The translations under genes were made by a program, and so were the position numbers. Source: Oceanicaulis sp052055585 (GTDB taxonomy: Bacteria > Pseudomonadota > Alphaproteobacteria > Caulobacterales > Maricaulaceae). Taken from it: a DNA stretch of 64,000 nt. The notes below the pieces were generated by a model that was not told where the DNA came from, did no database searches, and worked only from the letters and a program-made list of their open reading frames with translations. Each line of letters starts with the position of its first letter. Position 1 is the first letter of the stretch. Shown here piece after piece: positions 10,610 to 19,500 of this stretch. The DNA is taken from contig NZ_CP170485.1 in NCBI RefSeq assembly GCF_052055585.1, positions 806,001-870,000 on the forward strand. The letters run 5' to 3'.

Positions 10610-11812
10610 ATGCTCAAGATGATGCTTGCCGCCTTTGCCGCCGCCATGCCTTTGCAGTCCGCCCTGGCGCAGACAGGGGCCGAAACGGAGGCGGAGCTGC
10701 CCGGTCGGCTCGATTCCTATTTCCAGATGACGCCGGAAACGCTTGAGGGGTATGCGCCCGAAGGCAATGAACTTGGGATGACGACGCAGCTCTTCAGCTT
10801 TGTCGGGCGCGAGGATCTGACCCAGCGGCTGCAGGAGAACGCTTATAGACGCCCAGCATGTTCCGTGCTGCGTGAAGACGGATTGCAGGCAGTCGTGGAG
10901 GCGGTGGGTGACGCCCGGGTCGTGATGATCAATGAGGCGCATGACGATCCCTATCATCGCTGGGTTATCGCCCGTCTCGCCGAGGCTCTGGCGCCTGACT
11001 TCACGGTCTTTGCTGCCGAGACCTTTTCAAACGAAGGGGATGTGGAGACGCTTGTTCCAGAAGCGAGCATGGATATCGGCTGGTATTCAGGCGAGCCGAT
11101 TTACGGGCGTCAGCTCAGAACGCTGGTCGACCTTGGATATCGCTTTGCGGCCTATGAAATCACGCAGGAGCAACGCCTTGTCGACCCGAGCGAAGGCTTT
11201 ATGGCGAGCATTGCCGAGCGGGAAGAGGCGCAGGCGGTCAATTTTATCGCGAACGCGCTGGAGGCTTACCCGGACGCCCGCATTCTTGTTCATGTGGGCT
11301 ATGCCCATCTCAGTGAAGTGGGAGGCGAGGATGATGATGACACATCGCGATGGTTCGCGGCGCGCCTGCGTGACAAGACGGGCATCGACCCTCTGACAAT
11401 CACCCAGACGTCTTGCAACGTTGAGTCAGGGGCGCCGATAGCCGCCCTGACTGAAAGCCCGTTGGTTGATGGCTCGAACTTGCCTGATACCCAGAGGCAA
11501 CCGGGCTGGGTGGATCTGTTTCTCGGGCGCCCGCCCATGAGCTTCACCGATGGGCGTCCCGACTGGCGCTACGAGATCGGCGATAAGCCTGTCGCCGTTC
11601 CCGAAGACTTTCTTGCTGAAGAGGGCCGCGTCATCATCGAGGCGCGCGCGCCGGGCGAAGACCTGGAGATGATCCCCGTTGAGCGGCTGATGCTCTATCC
11701 GGGTGAAACACTGCCGCTCCTGCTGCCGGAAGGTGAATGGGTGCTGACGGCCTGGACTGAGGACGGCGCATTTGGAGACCCCGTCACGGTCAGCGCGCCG
11801 TCAGCGCCCTAG
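10610..11812 (+). CDS. Secreted EreA/ChaN-like protein of unknown function
   Basis: A 400-residue protein with a signal peptide (about 1-21, ending SALAQ). Around residue 107 it reads VVMINEAHDDPYHRWV, followed by FAAETF and ILVHVGYAHLSE near 225. This E-x-H...H pattern is seen in the erythromycin-esterase/ChaN/TraB-like superfamily, whose members include hydrolases and haem-binding proteins. The C-terminal ~120 residues are not recognised. The ATG at 10610 is preceded by AAGGGAG; an in-frame ATG at 10577 is possible but disrupts the signal peptide. It stands alone behind a BlaI/CopY-like operator and converges with the next gene after 3 bases. Confidence 0.6.
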   Translation: MLKMMLAAFAAAMPLQSALAQTGAETEAELPGRLDSYFQMTPETLEGYAPEGNELGMTTQLFSFVGREDLTQRLQENAYRRPACSVLREDGLQAVVEAVGDARVVMINEAHDDPYHRWVIARLAEALAPDFTVFAAETFSNEGDVETLVPEASMDIGWYSGEPIYGRQLRTLVDLGYRFAAYEITQEQRLVDPSEGFMASIAEREEAQAVNFIANALEAYPDARILVHVGYAHLSEVGGEDDDDTSRWFAARLRDKTGIDPLTITQTSCNVESGAPIAALTESPLVDGSNLPDTQRQPGWVDLFLGRPPMSFTDGRPDWRYEIGDKPVAVPEDFLAEEGRVIIEARAPGEDLEMIPVERLMLYPGETLPLLLPEGEWVLTAWTEDGAFGDPVTVSAPSAP

Positions 11813-11815
11813 CGC

Positions 11816-12787
11816 TTACGCCGGATCGCCATCCGCCACATGAATATCCGGGCCCAGCGGAACCACGGCGGTCGGGTTGATCATGTCGTGGCTCTCGTAA
11901 TAGTGCCGCTTGGCGTGTTCGAGATTGAACAGATCGCCGACCCCGTGCTGCGTATGCAAGCGGCGGGCATAGGCATTGATGTTCGGATAGTCGATCAGGT
12001 GCTTGAGATTGGTCTTGAAGTGGCCGTGATAGACCGGATCAAACCGCACCAGCGTCGTGTAGAGTCGCCAGTCGGCTTCGGTCACATCCTCGCCCATCAG
12101 ATAGGCGCGGCCGTCTGACAAGCGCTCCTCGATCCAGTCGAGCGCCTTGAAGAGCGTCGTCACCTCTTTGGCGTAAACGTCCTGAGAGGTGGCGAAGCCG
12201 GATTTGTAGACGCCGTTATTGATCTCATCATAGACGCGGGCGTTCACCGCATCGATCTCTTCTCGCAGAGCTTGCGGGTAGTAATCGCCCGGCTTGGCGC
12301 CGACATCGTCAAAGGCGGAGTTGAACATGCGGATGATGTCCGCGCTCTCATTGGAGACAATGGTGTTGGTCTTCTTGTCCCACAGCACCGGCACGGTCAC
12401 CCGGCCCGAATAGTCGGACTTTGCGGCGGTATAGACCTGGTGCATGAACTCGGCGTTGTGAATGGGGTCGGCGATGACGCCGGGGCCGTCTTTGAAGGTC
12501 CAGCCGTTCTCGCGCATCAGCCAGTGCACGACTGACAGGTCGATCATGTCTTCCAGGCCCTTCAGGCGCCGGAAGATCAGGGTGCGGTGCGCCCAGGGGC
12601 AGGCGAGAGAGACATAGAGGTGATAGCGGCCCGGCTCGGCCTTGAACCCGGCCTTGCCGGTCGGTCCCGCTTCGCCGTCTGCGGTCACCCAGTTGCGGAA
12701 CATGGCTTCAGAGCGTTTGAAGCTCCCGCCATTGGATTTGGTGTCATACCATTGATCATGCCAGACGCCGTCGACGAGCAATCCCAT
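11816..12787 (-). CDS. Glutathionyl-hydroquinone reductase (Xi-class glutathione transferase)
   Basis: A 323-residue protein of the YqjG/ECM4/PcpF family. The N-terminal thioredoxin-fold part holds the catalytic Cys in LACPWAHRTLIFRRLKGLED (near residue 61), and the downstream helical domain has RLYTTLVRFDPVYHGHFKTN, typical of this class. The enzyme uses glutathione to reduce glutathionyl-hydroquinones, helping to clear quinone damage. AGAAGGAG lies before the ATG. It starts 43 bases after the pirin gene on the same strand, and pirins are also active on quinone/flavonol-type compounds, so the two may form a small redox-detoxification operon (inference). Confidence 0.9.
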   Translation of the reverse strand: MGLLVDGVWHDQWYDTKSNGGSFKRSEAMFRNWVTADGEAGPTGKAGFKAEPGRYHLYVSLACPWAHRTLIFRRLKGLEDMIDLSVVHWLMRENGWTFKDGPGVIADPIHNAEFMHQVYTAAKSDYSGRVTVPVLWDKKTNTIVSNESADIIRMFNSAFDDVGAKPGDYYPQALREEIDAVNARVYDEINNGVYKSGFATSQDVYAKEVTTLFKALDWIEERLSDGRAYLMGEDVTEADWRLYTTLVRFDPVYHGHFKTNLKHLIDYPNINAYARRLHTQHGVGDLFNLEHAKRHYYESHDMINPTAVVPLGPDIHVADGDPA

Positions 12788-12830
12788 GAGTTTCTCCTTC
12801 TTTTGCGCCCCTGCAGATGAGTGAGCCGGT

Positions 12831-13667
12831 CTAGAACCGGCCCTGCTGGTAATCGAGCATGGCCTGACGCACCTCGCCCTCGGTGGTCATCACGAAAGGC
12901 CCGCCCCAGACGATCGGTTCGCCAATCGGCTTGCCGGCGGCCAGCATCAGCCGCGCGCCCTTGGGGCCGGCCTTGATGCGGATGGTGTCACCGCGCCCGA
13001 ACACGCCGAGCTGGGCTTCGGTCAGCTTCATGCCGCCCGCTTCGACCTCGCCGGAATGGACCGCGATGAAGGCGGTCTTTGCAGCCGGGATGGGTTCCTC
13101 GAAGGTCGCGCCCGGCTCCATGCGCAGCTCGGCGTAGAGCGGGTCGACGGTGATGTCAGTCACAGGCCCCTGGACGCCGGTCGAGGTCTTGCCGGTGACG
13201 ATCTTGGCGACGACGCCGTCCCGCACGTCAGAGGGGACGCGGTTCTCGTCGAACTCCTGATAGCCCGGCGCTTTCATCTTCTCGGCCTTGGGCAGGTTCA
13301 CCCACAGCTGGAAGCCGCTCATCATACCGTCTTCCTGCTCGGGCATTTCAGAATGGATGATGCCGCGCGCGGCGGTCATCCATTGCACGCCGCCCGGCTC
13401 GATCACGCCCTCATGGCCCTTGTTGTCCTTGTGACGCATCCGCCCCTCGACCATGTAGGTCACCGTCTCAAAGCCGCGGTGAGGGTGGGGCGGGAAGCCC
13501 GCCAGATAATCGCCCGGATTGTCCGAGTGGAACTTGTCCAGCATCAGGAACGGGTCCAGCACCTGCAGGTCCGGCGTGCCCAGAAGCCGGGTCAGCTTGA
13601 CCCCGGCGCCATCCGAGGTGGGGCGGCCTTGGGTAATTTTGATGATCGGGCGATAATGGGCGCTCAT
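12831..13667 (-). CDS. Pirin-family cupin protein
   Basis: A 278-residue bicupin. The N-terminal cupin carries the metal-binding HPHRGFETVTYM motif near residue 61, followed by GGVQWMTAARGIIHSEMP with further His/Glu ligands; the C-terminal half has AFIAVHSGEVEAGG and a pirin-type end. Pirins bind iron; bacterial members include quercetin 2,3-dioxygenases and regulators, so the exact role is open. The ATG has a good GGAGG site. It is the first gene of the pair with glutathionyl-hydroquinone reductase. Confidence 0.9.
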   Translation of the reverse strand: MSAHYRPIIKITQGRPTSDGAGVKLTRLLGTPDLQVLDPFLMLDKFHSDNPGDYLAGFPPHPHRGFETVTYMVEGRMRHKDNKGHEGVIEPGGVQWMTAARGIIHSEMPEQEDGMMSGFQLWVNLPKAEKMKAPGYQEFDENRVPSDVRDGVVAKIVTGKTSTGVQGPVTDITVDPLYAELRMEPGATFEEPIPAAKTAFIAVHSGEVEAGGMKLTEAQLGVFGRGDTIRIKAGPKGARLMLAAGKPIGEPIVWGGPFVMTTEGEVRQAMLDYQQGRF

Positions 13668-13852
13668 CTCAGCCTCCGTTGTCCTTGTTCGGCAACAAGA
13701 TGGGGGCGCATAACCACAATGACGAGGGCGTATTCAGACAGGCAGCTTTTCCGTTTCGGGAATAATCAGCCCTTGCATCAACTCGCGATGGACGAAACCC
13801 TAAGAGCGCTGTAACGCATCGCCTTTGAATTTTTACCGGAGGAACTGACGGC

Positions 13853-15280
13853 ATGTCCCAGGAGCCGTTCGTCCTTGGCTGGGAAGAATGGGCCGCCTTT
13901 CCCGGGCTGGCTCTTCCCGCCATCAAGGCCAAAATCGACACCGGCGCGAAGACCAGCGCTTTGCATGCCGTGGCGATCGAGCCGTTCGGTCCTGCGAACA
14001 AGCCTCAGGTCCGCTTCGTCATGCATCCCATTCCCGATCAGCCGGATCTGGAAGTGGTGTGCGCAGCGCCTGCGGTGGATCGCCGTGAGGTGACCTCGTC
14101 CAATGGCGAGACCGAGCTGCGTTGGGTGATCGAGGCGAAAGTCACGATTGGCGAGCGCACCTGGCCGATCGAAGTGACGCTGACCAACCGCGAGAACATG
14201 GCCTACCGCATGCTGCTGGGCCGTTCGGCGATTCTGGATGACATGGTGGTCAGCCCGACCCAGTCCTGCGCGCAGAAAGAGCTCAGCTATGATCTCTATC
14301 AGCACTTGCCGCGCAGCAAGCCGGTGCACCGCCCGCTCCGCATCGCCATTCTGACGCGCGAGCCGAAGAACTATTCCTCCCAGCGTCTGAAAGAGGCCGC
14401 CGAGGCTCAGGGGCACGTGGCGGAAATGATCAACACCGCGCGCTGCACCATGGCGATCAACGCCCTGTCGCCGGCGATCTATTATGACGGTCGCCGTCTG
14501 CCGCGTTATGACGCCGTCATCCCGCGCATTGGCGCGTCCATGACCAATTATGGCATGGCGGTTCTGCGTCAGTTCGCCATGACCGGCGCCTATATTCTCA
14601 ATACGCCGGACGCCATTGGCGCCAGCCGGGACAAGCTCTACGCCCACCAGGTTCTGGCGCGGGCGGGTATTGGCATGCCAACAACGGCGTTCGCCCACTC
14701 GCCCAAGGACACCAAGAACCTGATCGAGCATGTGGGCGGTGCGCCGCTGGTGGTGAAGCTTCTTGAGAGCACGCAAGGACGCGGCGTCGTGCTGGCGGAA
14801 ACCGGCAAGGCGGCGGAGTCCGTGATCGACGCCTTCCGCGGCCTCGACGCCAACTTCATCGTTCAGGACTTCGTCAAGGAAGCCTCGGGCGTGGACATTC
14901 GCTGCTTTGTCATTGGCGGCAAGGTGGTCGCCGCGATGAAGCGTGAGGCGCAGGCGGGCGAGTTTCGCTCCAACCTGCACCGGGGCGGTCAGGCGAGCCG
15001 GGTGCGCATTTCCAAGGAAGAACGCTCTGCGGCGGTCAAGGCCGCGCGGGCGCTGGGGCTGTCGGTTGCGGGCGTGGACATGCTGCGCTCTGACGAAGGA
15101 CCAAAGGTGCTTGAGGTCAACTCATCGCCGGGGCTTGAAGGCATCGAGAAGTCGAGCGGCAAGGACGTGGCCGAAATGGTTATTCACCAGATCGAGTCCC
15201 ATGTGCGCGCCCTGCACCGTCCGCCGGCCAAGCGCCGCAGCAGCAAATCCAAGGCTGCGGACTCAGCGGCCAGCGAATAG
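13853..15280 (+). CDS. RimB-RimK fusion: retropepsin-like protease domain plus ATP-grasp glutamate ligase
   Basis: A 475-residue two-domain protein. Residues about 5-150 match the ATP-dependent zinc protease/RimB family (PF05618), with the retropepsin-like IKAKIDTGAKTSALHA near 26-41. Residues about 165-460 are a RimK-type ATP-grasp ligase: VVKLLESTQGRGVVLAE, DIRCFVIGG, RSNLHRGGQ, and the metal-binding VLEVNSSPGLEGIE near the end. RimK adds glutamates to the C-terminus of ribosomal protein S6 and RimB trims them; here both activities appear in one chain. The last ~20 residues are basic and low in complexity (KRRSSKSKAADS). The ATG has a GGAGG site at about -12. Confidence 0.88.
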   Translation: MSQEPFVLGWEEWAAFPGLALPAIKAKIDTGAKTSALHAVAIEPFGPANKPQVRFVMHPIPDQPDLEVVCAAPAVDRREVTSSNGETELRWVIEAKVTIGERTWPIEVTLTNRENMAYRMLLGRSAILDDMVVSPTQSCAQKELSYDLYQHLPRSKPVHRPLRIAILTREPKNYSSQRLKEAAEAQGHVAEMINTARCTMAINALSPAIYYDGRRLPRYDAVIPRIGASMTNYGMAVLRQFAMTGAYILNTPDAIGASRDKLYAHQVLARAGIGMPTTAFAHSPKDTKNLIEHVGGAPLVVKLLESTQGRGVVLAETGKAAESVIDAFRGLDANFIVQDFVKEASGVDIRCFVIGGKVVAAMKREAQAGEFRSNLHRGGQASRVRISKEERSAAVKAARALGLSVAGVDMLRSDEGPKVLEVNSSPGLEGIEKSSGKDVAEMVIHQIESHVRALHRPPAKRRSSKSKAADSAASE

Positions 15281-15286
15281 GCAGGT

Positions 15287-15311
15287 CCCAGGCGCTCCTC
15301 GAGCGCCTGGG
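15287..15311. terminator. Inverted repeat between convergent genes, probable terminator hairpin
   Basis: An 11-bp perfect stem (CCCAGGCGCTC and its complement) with a 3-base loop lies between the convergent rimBK fusion and the fasciclin gene. There is no T-run on either side, so it is a weak or Rho-assisted terminator candidate. Confidence 0.5.
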
Positions 15312-15322
15312 AGAAAGCCTTG

Positions 15323-15859
15323 CTATTCAGGCATGATGACACTGTCGATGACGTGGACCACGCCGTTGGAGGCGTCCACGTCCGCGGCGATCACGTGTGC
15401 GCCGTCGACCATGACGGAGCCATCCTCGCCAACCACGACGCTCACCGTGTCACCCTGCAGGGTGGCGAGCTCGTAGGAGCCTGGAGCGACCTCTTCGGCG
15501 AAGTACTCGCCCTGAACCACATGATAGGTCAGGATCGAGGTCAGCTGGTCGCGGTTTTCCGGTTGCAGCAGGCTGTTCAGCGTGTCCTCGCCAACCGCCG
15601 CGAAGGCGTCATTGGTCGGGGCGAAGACGGTGAAGGGGCCATCGCCGGACAGGGCGTCGACCAGCTCGGCGGCCTGCAGCGCCGTCACGAGGGTCGAAAA
15701 GGTCTCGTCGCCGGTTGCGATGCTGACGATCGACGGTTGGCTGGCGTGATGATCCTTGGTCAGTTTGGGGGTGGAGGCGGCGTCGGTGTTGAGTGCGAGG
15801 GCCGGCGCAGCGAGCGCAGTGCTCAGGGCCGCAGCGGTCAGAACAGTCAAGGTACGCAT
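15323..15859 (-). CDS. Fasciclin (FAS1)-domain secreted protein
   Basis: A 178-residue protein with a signal peptide (about 1-22, ending APALA) and one FAS1 domain at about 45-175. Clear marks are FSTLVTALQAAELVDALSG, GPFTVFAPTNDAF, LTYHVVQGEY and NGVVHVIDSVIMP. FAS1 proteins act in adhesion or as stress-related periplasmic/extracellular factors; function here is unknown. The start at 15859 follows a GGAGACAGAC site; the frame is open to 15976 but only the shorter form has a signal peptide at its N-terminus. Confidence 0.92.
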   Translation of the reverse strand: MRTLTVLTAAALSTALAAPALALNTDAASTPKLTKDHHASQPSIVSIATGDETFSTLVTALQAAELVDALSGDGPFTVFAPTNDAFAAVGEDTLNSLLQPENRDQLTSILTYHVVQGEYFAEEVAPGSYELATLQGDTVSVVVGEDGSVMVDGAHVIAADVDASNGVVHVIDSVIMPE

Positions 15860-16034
15860 GTCTGTCTCCGTAGTGAGTGTGTGAGCGGACCTGACGGACA
15901 GGCCGTCAGGCATTCCAGTCTTTCCGGAACACACTGGGGTACGGAGAGGTTGCAAATCCGGATCAGAATTTCGCACGCCATCTGTTCACGGACGCGTAAT
16001 CTGACTGCGGTTTGCAGGGAAATGAGGCAGGACC

Positions 16035-16439
16035 CTAGATCGACGCGTCCCGGTCCGTCGGACGGAAATAGGTTTCCAGCCCGCCATCCAGATTGGCCAG
16101 CCAGGTCACGCCCGGATGCTCATGCAGTTCGGGTTCATCACTGATCGTCGCCGCTGTGATGACTTTCAGGGGCCAGTCAGGGAAGAGCGCGGCCTCACCA
16201 TAGGCGATGTCCAGGATCGCGAATTCCTCGTTGCGGCGATCATCCCAGATGCTTTCCAGTATCGAGCGGATGACCTTGGGCGAGCCTTCCAGTGCATGCA
16301 GGCAGCGCTTGCCGTTCATCAGGAAAGCCGATGTGACACCCATACGGGTGTTGTACTCCGCGCTGCCGCGGATCAGCGACTCAATTTCCGCTACGCCGAG
16401 ATCGGCGCGCAACACGCTTCGATACGCGACTCGGAACAC
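16035..16439 (-). CDS. BLUF-domain protein with His at the flavin-switch Gln position
   Basis: A 134-residue protein that is one BLUF (blue light using FAD) domain and little else. Counting against AppA, Tyr21 and Asn45 match Y6 and N30, and the Trp in FAGW matches W89 in FPDW. The essential Gln63, in the FxQxLEG context, is His48 here (CLHALEG). Spacings are identical: 24 residues Tyr-Asn and 18 residues Asn-Gln/His. The Gln is needed for the BLUF photoreaction, so this member may bind FAD without classic signalling, or may not bind flavin at all. It has no output domain and no obvious partner gene. Confidence 0.82.
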   Translation of the reverse strand: MFRVAYRSVLRADLGVAEIESLIRGSAEYNTRMGVTSAFLMNGKRCLHALEGSPKVIRSILESIWDDRRNEEFAILDIAYGEAALFPDWPLKVITAATISDEPELHEHPGVTWLANLDGGLETYFRPTDRDASI

Positions 16440-16580
16440 CCAAGTCTCCCGCTGGATTCCTGTAAACTTGGCAGGAGGTTATGGAAAACAGCCGCTTAAA
16501 AAAGGTGTATTCGCTACAGTGAACGCATTTATTGTAAGTCTGAGCAGTTCTACGCGTATTCGGAGAGGGGTTTGACTTGT

Positions 16581-19500
16581 TTATGCTCCTGCGCCGCCCC
16601 CTCCGGGGGTAAGAATTTCAAGGATTTCACCAGGGTTTACGTCAATCCGGAACAGTGCATCCAGGAGTTGCCGTTCGCCATCTGCTCGCCAGAGGAACTG
16701 TGCGCCCGATTGTCCCGCCGCGCCGCCCCGAAGACCGGCAGGCTGCTCCTTGCGCCGGCCAGACAGGAGCGCCGCCTGCATGGGTTCGAGGAAGGCGATC
16801 TTGCGGATGGATCCATCCCCGCCCCTGAAGGCGCCATCACCGCCTGATCCATGGCGCACGGCGTGGGCGATGACCCGCACCGGATAACGCGCTTCGAGGA
16901 CTTCCGGGTCGGTCAGGCGTGAATTGGTCATATGGGTGTGTACGGCGTTCGCGCCGGCAAAGCCTGAACCGTCGGCGTAATAACCCGCGCCTGCGCCGCC
17001 GCAGATGGTCTCGTAATACTGGCGGGTCTCATCACCGAAGGTGAAGTTGTTCATGCTGCCCTGGGCGCAGGCCATGCGGCCCGTCGCCATGAACAGGGCG
17101 TCCACCACCAGCTGGCTAGTCTCCACATTGCCGGCCACCACCGCAGCGGGCGGAACGGGATTGAGCAGGCTGCCTTCAGGCACGATCAGGGTGATGGGTT
17201 TCAGGCAGCCTTCATTGAGCGGGATGGCGTCATCCACCAGGCACCGCAGCACATAGAGCACCGCCGCGCGCGTCACCGCGCTCGGAGCGTTGAAATTGCT
17301 GGGGCGTTGTTCGGACGTGCCGGTAAAATCGATGACGGCGGTGCGTTCGGTCTGGTCAACGCTGATCCGGACTTTGATGACCGCGCCATCCTCCAGCCGC
17401 ATCTCGGCCTCGCCGTCTTTCAAGGCTTCGATGACCCGGCGCACGGCGCGCTCGGCATTGTCCTGCACATGGCCCATATAGGCGCGCACGACCGCCGTGC
17501 CCTCGCTCTTGTTGAGCTTGGTCAGCTCGGCTGCGCCTTTCGAGCAGGCGGCGAGCTGGGCCTTGAGGTCGGCGATGTTCTGGGCCGGATTGCGGGCCGG
17601 ATAGGCGCCGGACGCCAGAACCTTGCGCACGGCGTCCTCTTCAAATCGGCCCTGTGTGAGGATCTTCACACTGTCGAAGATCACCCCTTCCTCGTCGATG
17701 GTTTTCGAAAAGGGCGGCATGGAGCCCGGGGCGATGCCGCCGATATCGGCATGGTGCCCGCGGGAGGCGACATAGAACATGCGCTCGCCGGTCTCGTCGC
17801 ACACGGGCTGGATGACGGTCACGTCGGGCAAGTGCGTGCCGCCATTATAGGGCGCGTTCACCGCCACCGCGTCGCCCGGGCCAAGATCGGGATGGGCGTC
17901 CACGGCTGCGCGCACGCTGGCGGACATTGAGCCCAGATGGACCGGCATGTGCGGCGCGTTCGCGACCAGACCGCCCTCGGCGTCAAACACCGCGCAGGAA
18001 AAGTCGAGCCGCTCCTTGATGTTCACCGAGTGGGCGGTGCGCTCGAGCACCACGCCCATCTGTTCGGCGATCGACATGAAGCGGCGGTTGAAGAGCTCCA
18101 GCCGGATCGGATCAAGGCTTGTATCGCCCGCTTGCAGCGGCGCTGCGGCTTCATGGGTCAGGACCAGCATGCCGTCGGCCAGACGGTCCGCCCGCCAGCC
18201 CGGATCAAGCACGATGGTCTGGTTGGCGTCCATGATCAGCGCCGGGCCGGAGACGCGGGCTTCAGCGCCCAAATCGCCAAGGTCGTAGACCGGCACGCTC
18301 TGCGTTTCGCCCTGAATGTGCATGGGGGCGTCCGCGCGGGGCGTGACATCCCCGGCTTGTGTGTCGAGGTCCGCTTCGGCGCGGGGCGCGCCCGCCGGGG
18401 CGCCTTCCGCATCCGCGGCGGCGGAATCCAGGATCAGTACGGCGTTCTCGGGCGTAAAGCCGAACAACTGGCTGTGCGCGGCGTCAAACTCGCGGCGCAT
18501 GGTCGTCTCGTCCGCCCAGGCGACGGGCAGGGCGGTATCGGAGCCCTGAACGCGAATGCGCACTTCGCGGCTGACCTTGATGTCGCGCGCATGTTGGGAC
18601 TTCAGGGACGCAAGCGCCTCGTCCTCGAGCTGGGCCAGAACCCGCTCCGCAGCTGCGAGGCCGTCTTCATCAAATACGATCTCTAGCCCGGCCTGACGCG
18701 TGTCGCGCAGCGGGGCGAGGCCGATGCCGTAGGCGGACAAAAGTCCGGCCTTGGGATGAATGAGGGCTGTGCGCATGCCCAGGGCTTCCGCCACCTTGCA
18801 GGCATGCTGGCCGCCGGCGCCGCCAAAGGCGTTGAGCGCATAGCCGCGCGGGTCCACGCCCTGGGCGGTGGAGATCTGTTTGATGGCGTCCGCCATCGCT
18901 TCAATCGCGACCGAGAGGAAGCCTTCCGCCGCCGCTTCGGGGCTTTCCAGACCCATCTTGTCCGCCAGCTTGCCAAGGGCTGAGCGCGCCGCTTCAACAT
19001 CAAGCGGCTGGTCGTGCGTGGGGCCGAACACCTTGGGGAACCAGTCCGGCTGGATACGGCCCAGAACCACATTGGCGTCGGTGACCGCCGCTGGCCCGCC
19101 ACGGCCATAGCAGGCCGGTCCCGGATCGGCGCCCGCGCTGCGCGGGCCGACCCGCGCGCGCTCGCCGTCAAAGTCGAGCACCGAGCCGCCGCCCGCCGCC
19201 ACGGTATGCACGCTCAGCATGGGCGCGCGCAGCACCCGGCCATCAAGGCTCGCCATATCGGTGCGCGAATAGCTCTCGCCATCAAAGCGGGACACGTCGG
19301 TGGAGGTGCCGCCCATGTCAAAGCCGATGACCTTGTCATGACCGGCGGATTTGGCGGTCAGCGCCATGCCGACCACGCCGCCCGCAGGCCCTGACAGGAC
19401 CGCATTACGCGCCTTGAAATGCTTCGCGCTCGACAGCCCGCCGCCTGATTGCATGAAGTAGAGGGGCGCGCCTTCAAGGCCCCGGTCCACACGGCCCACA

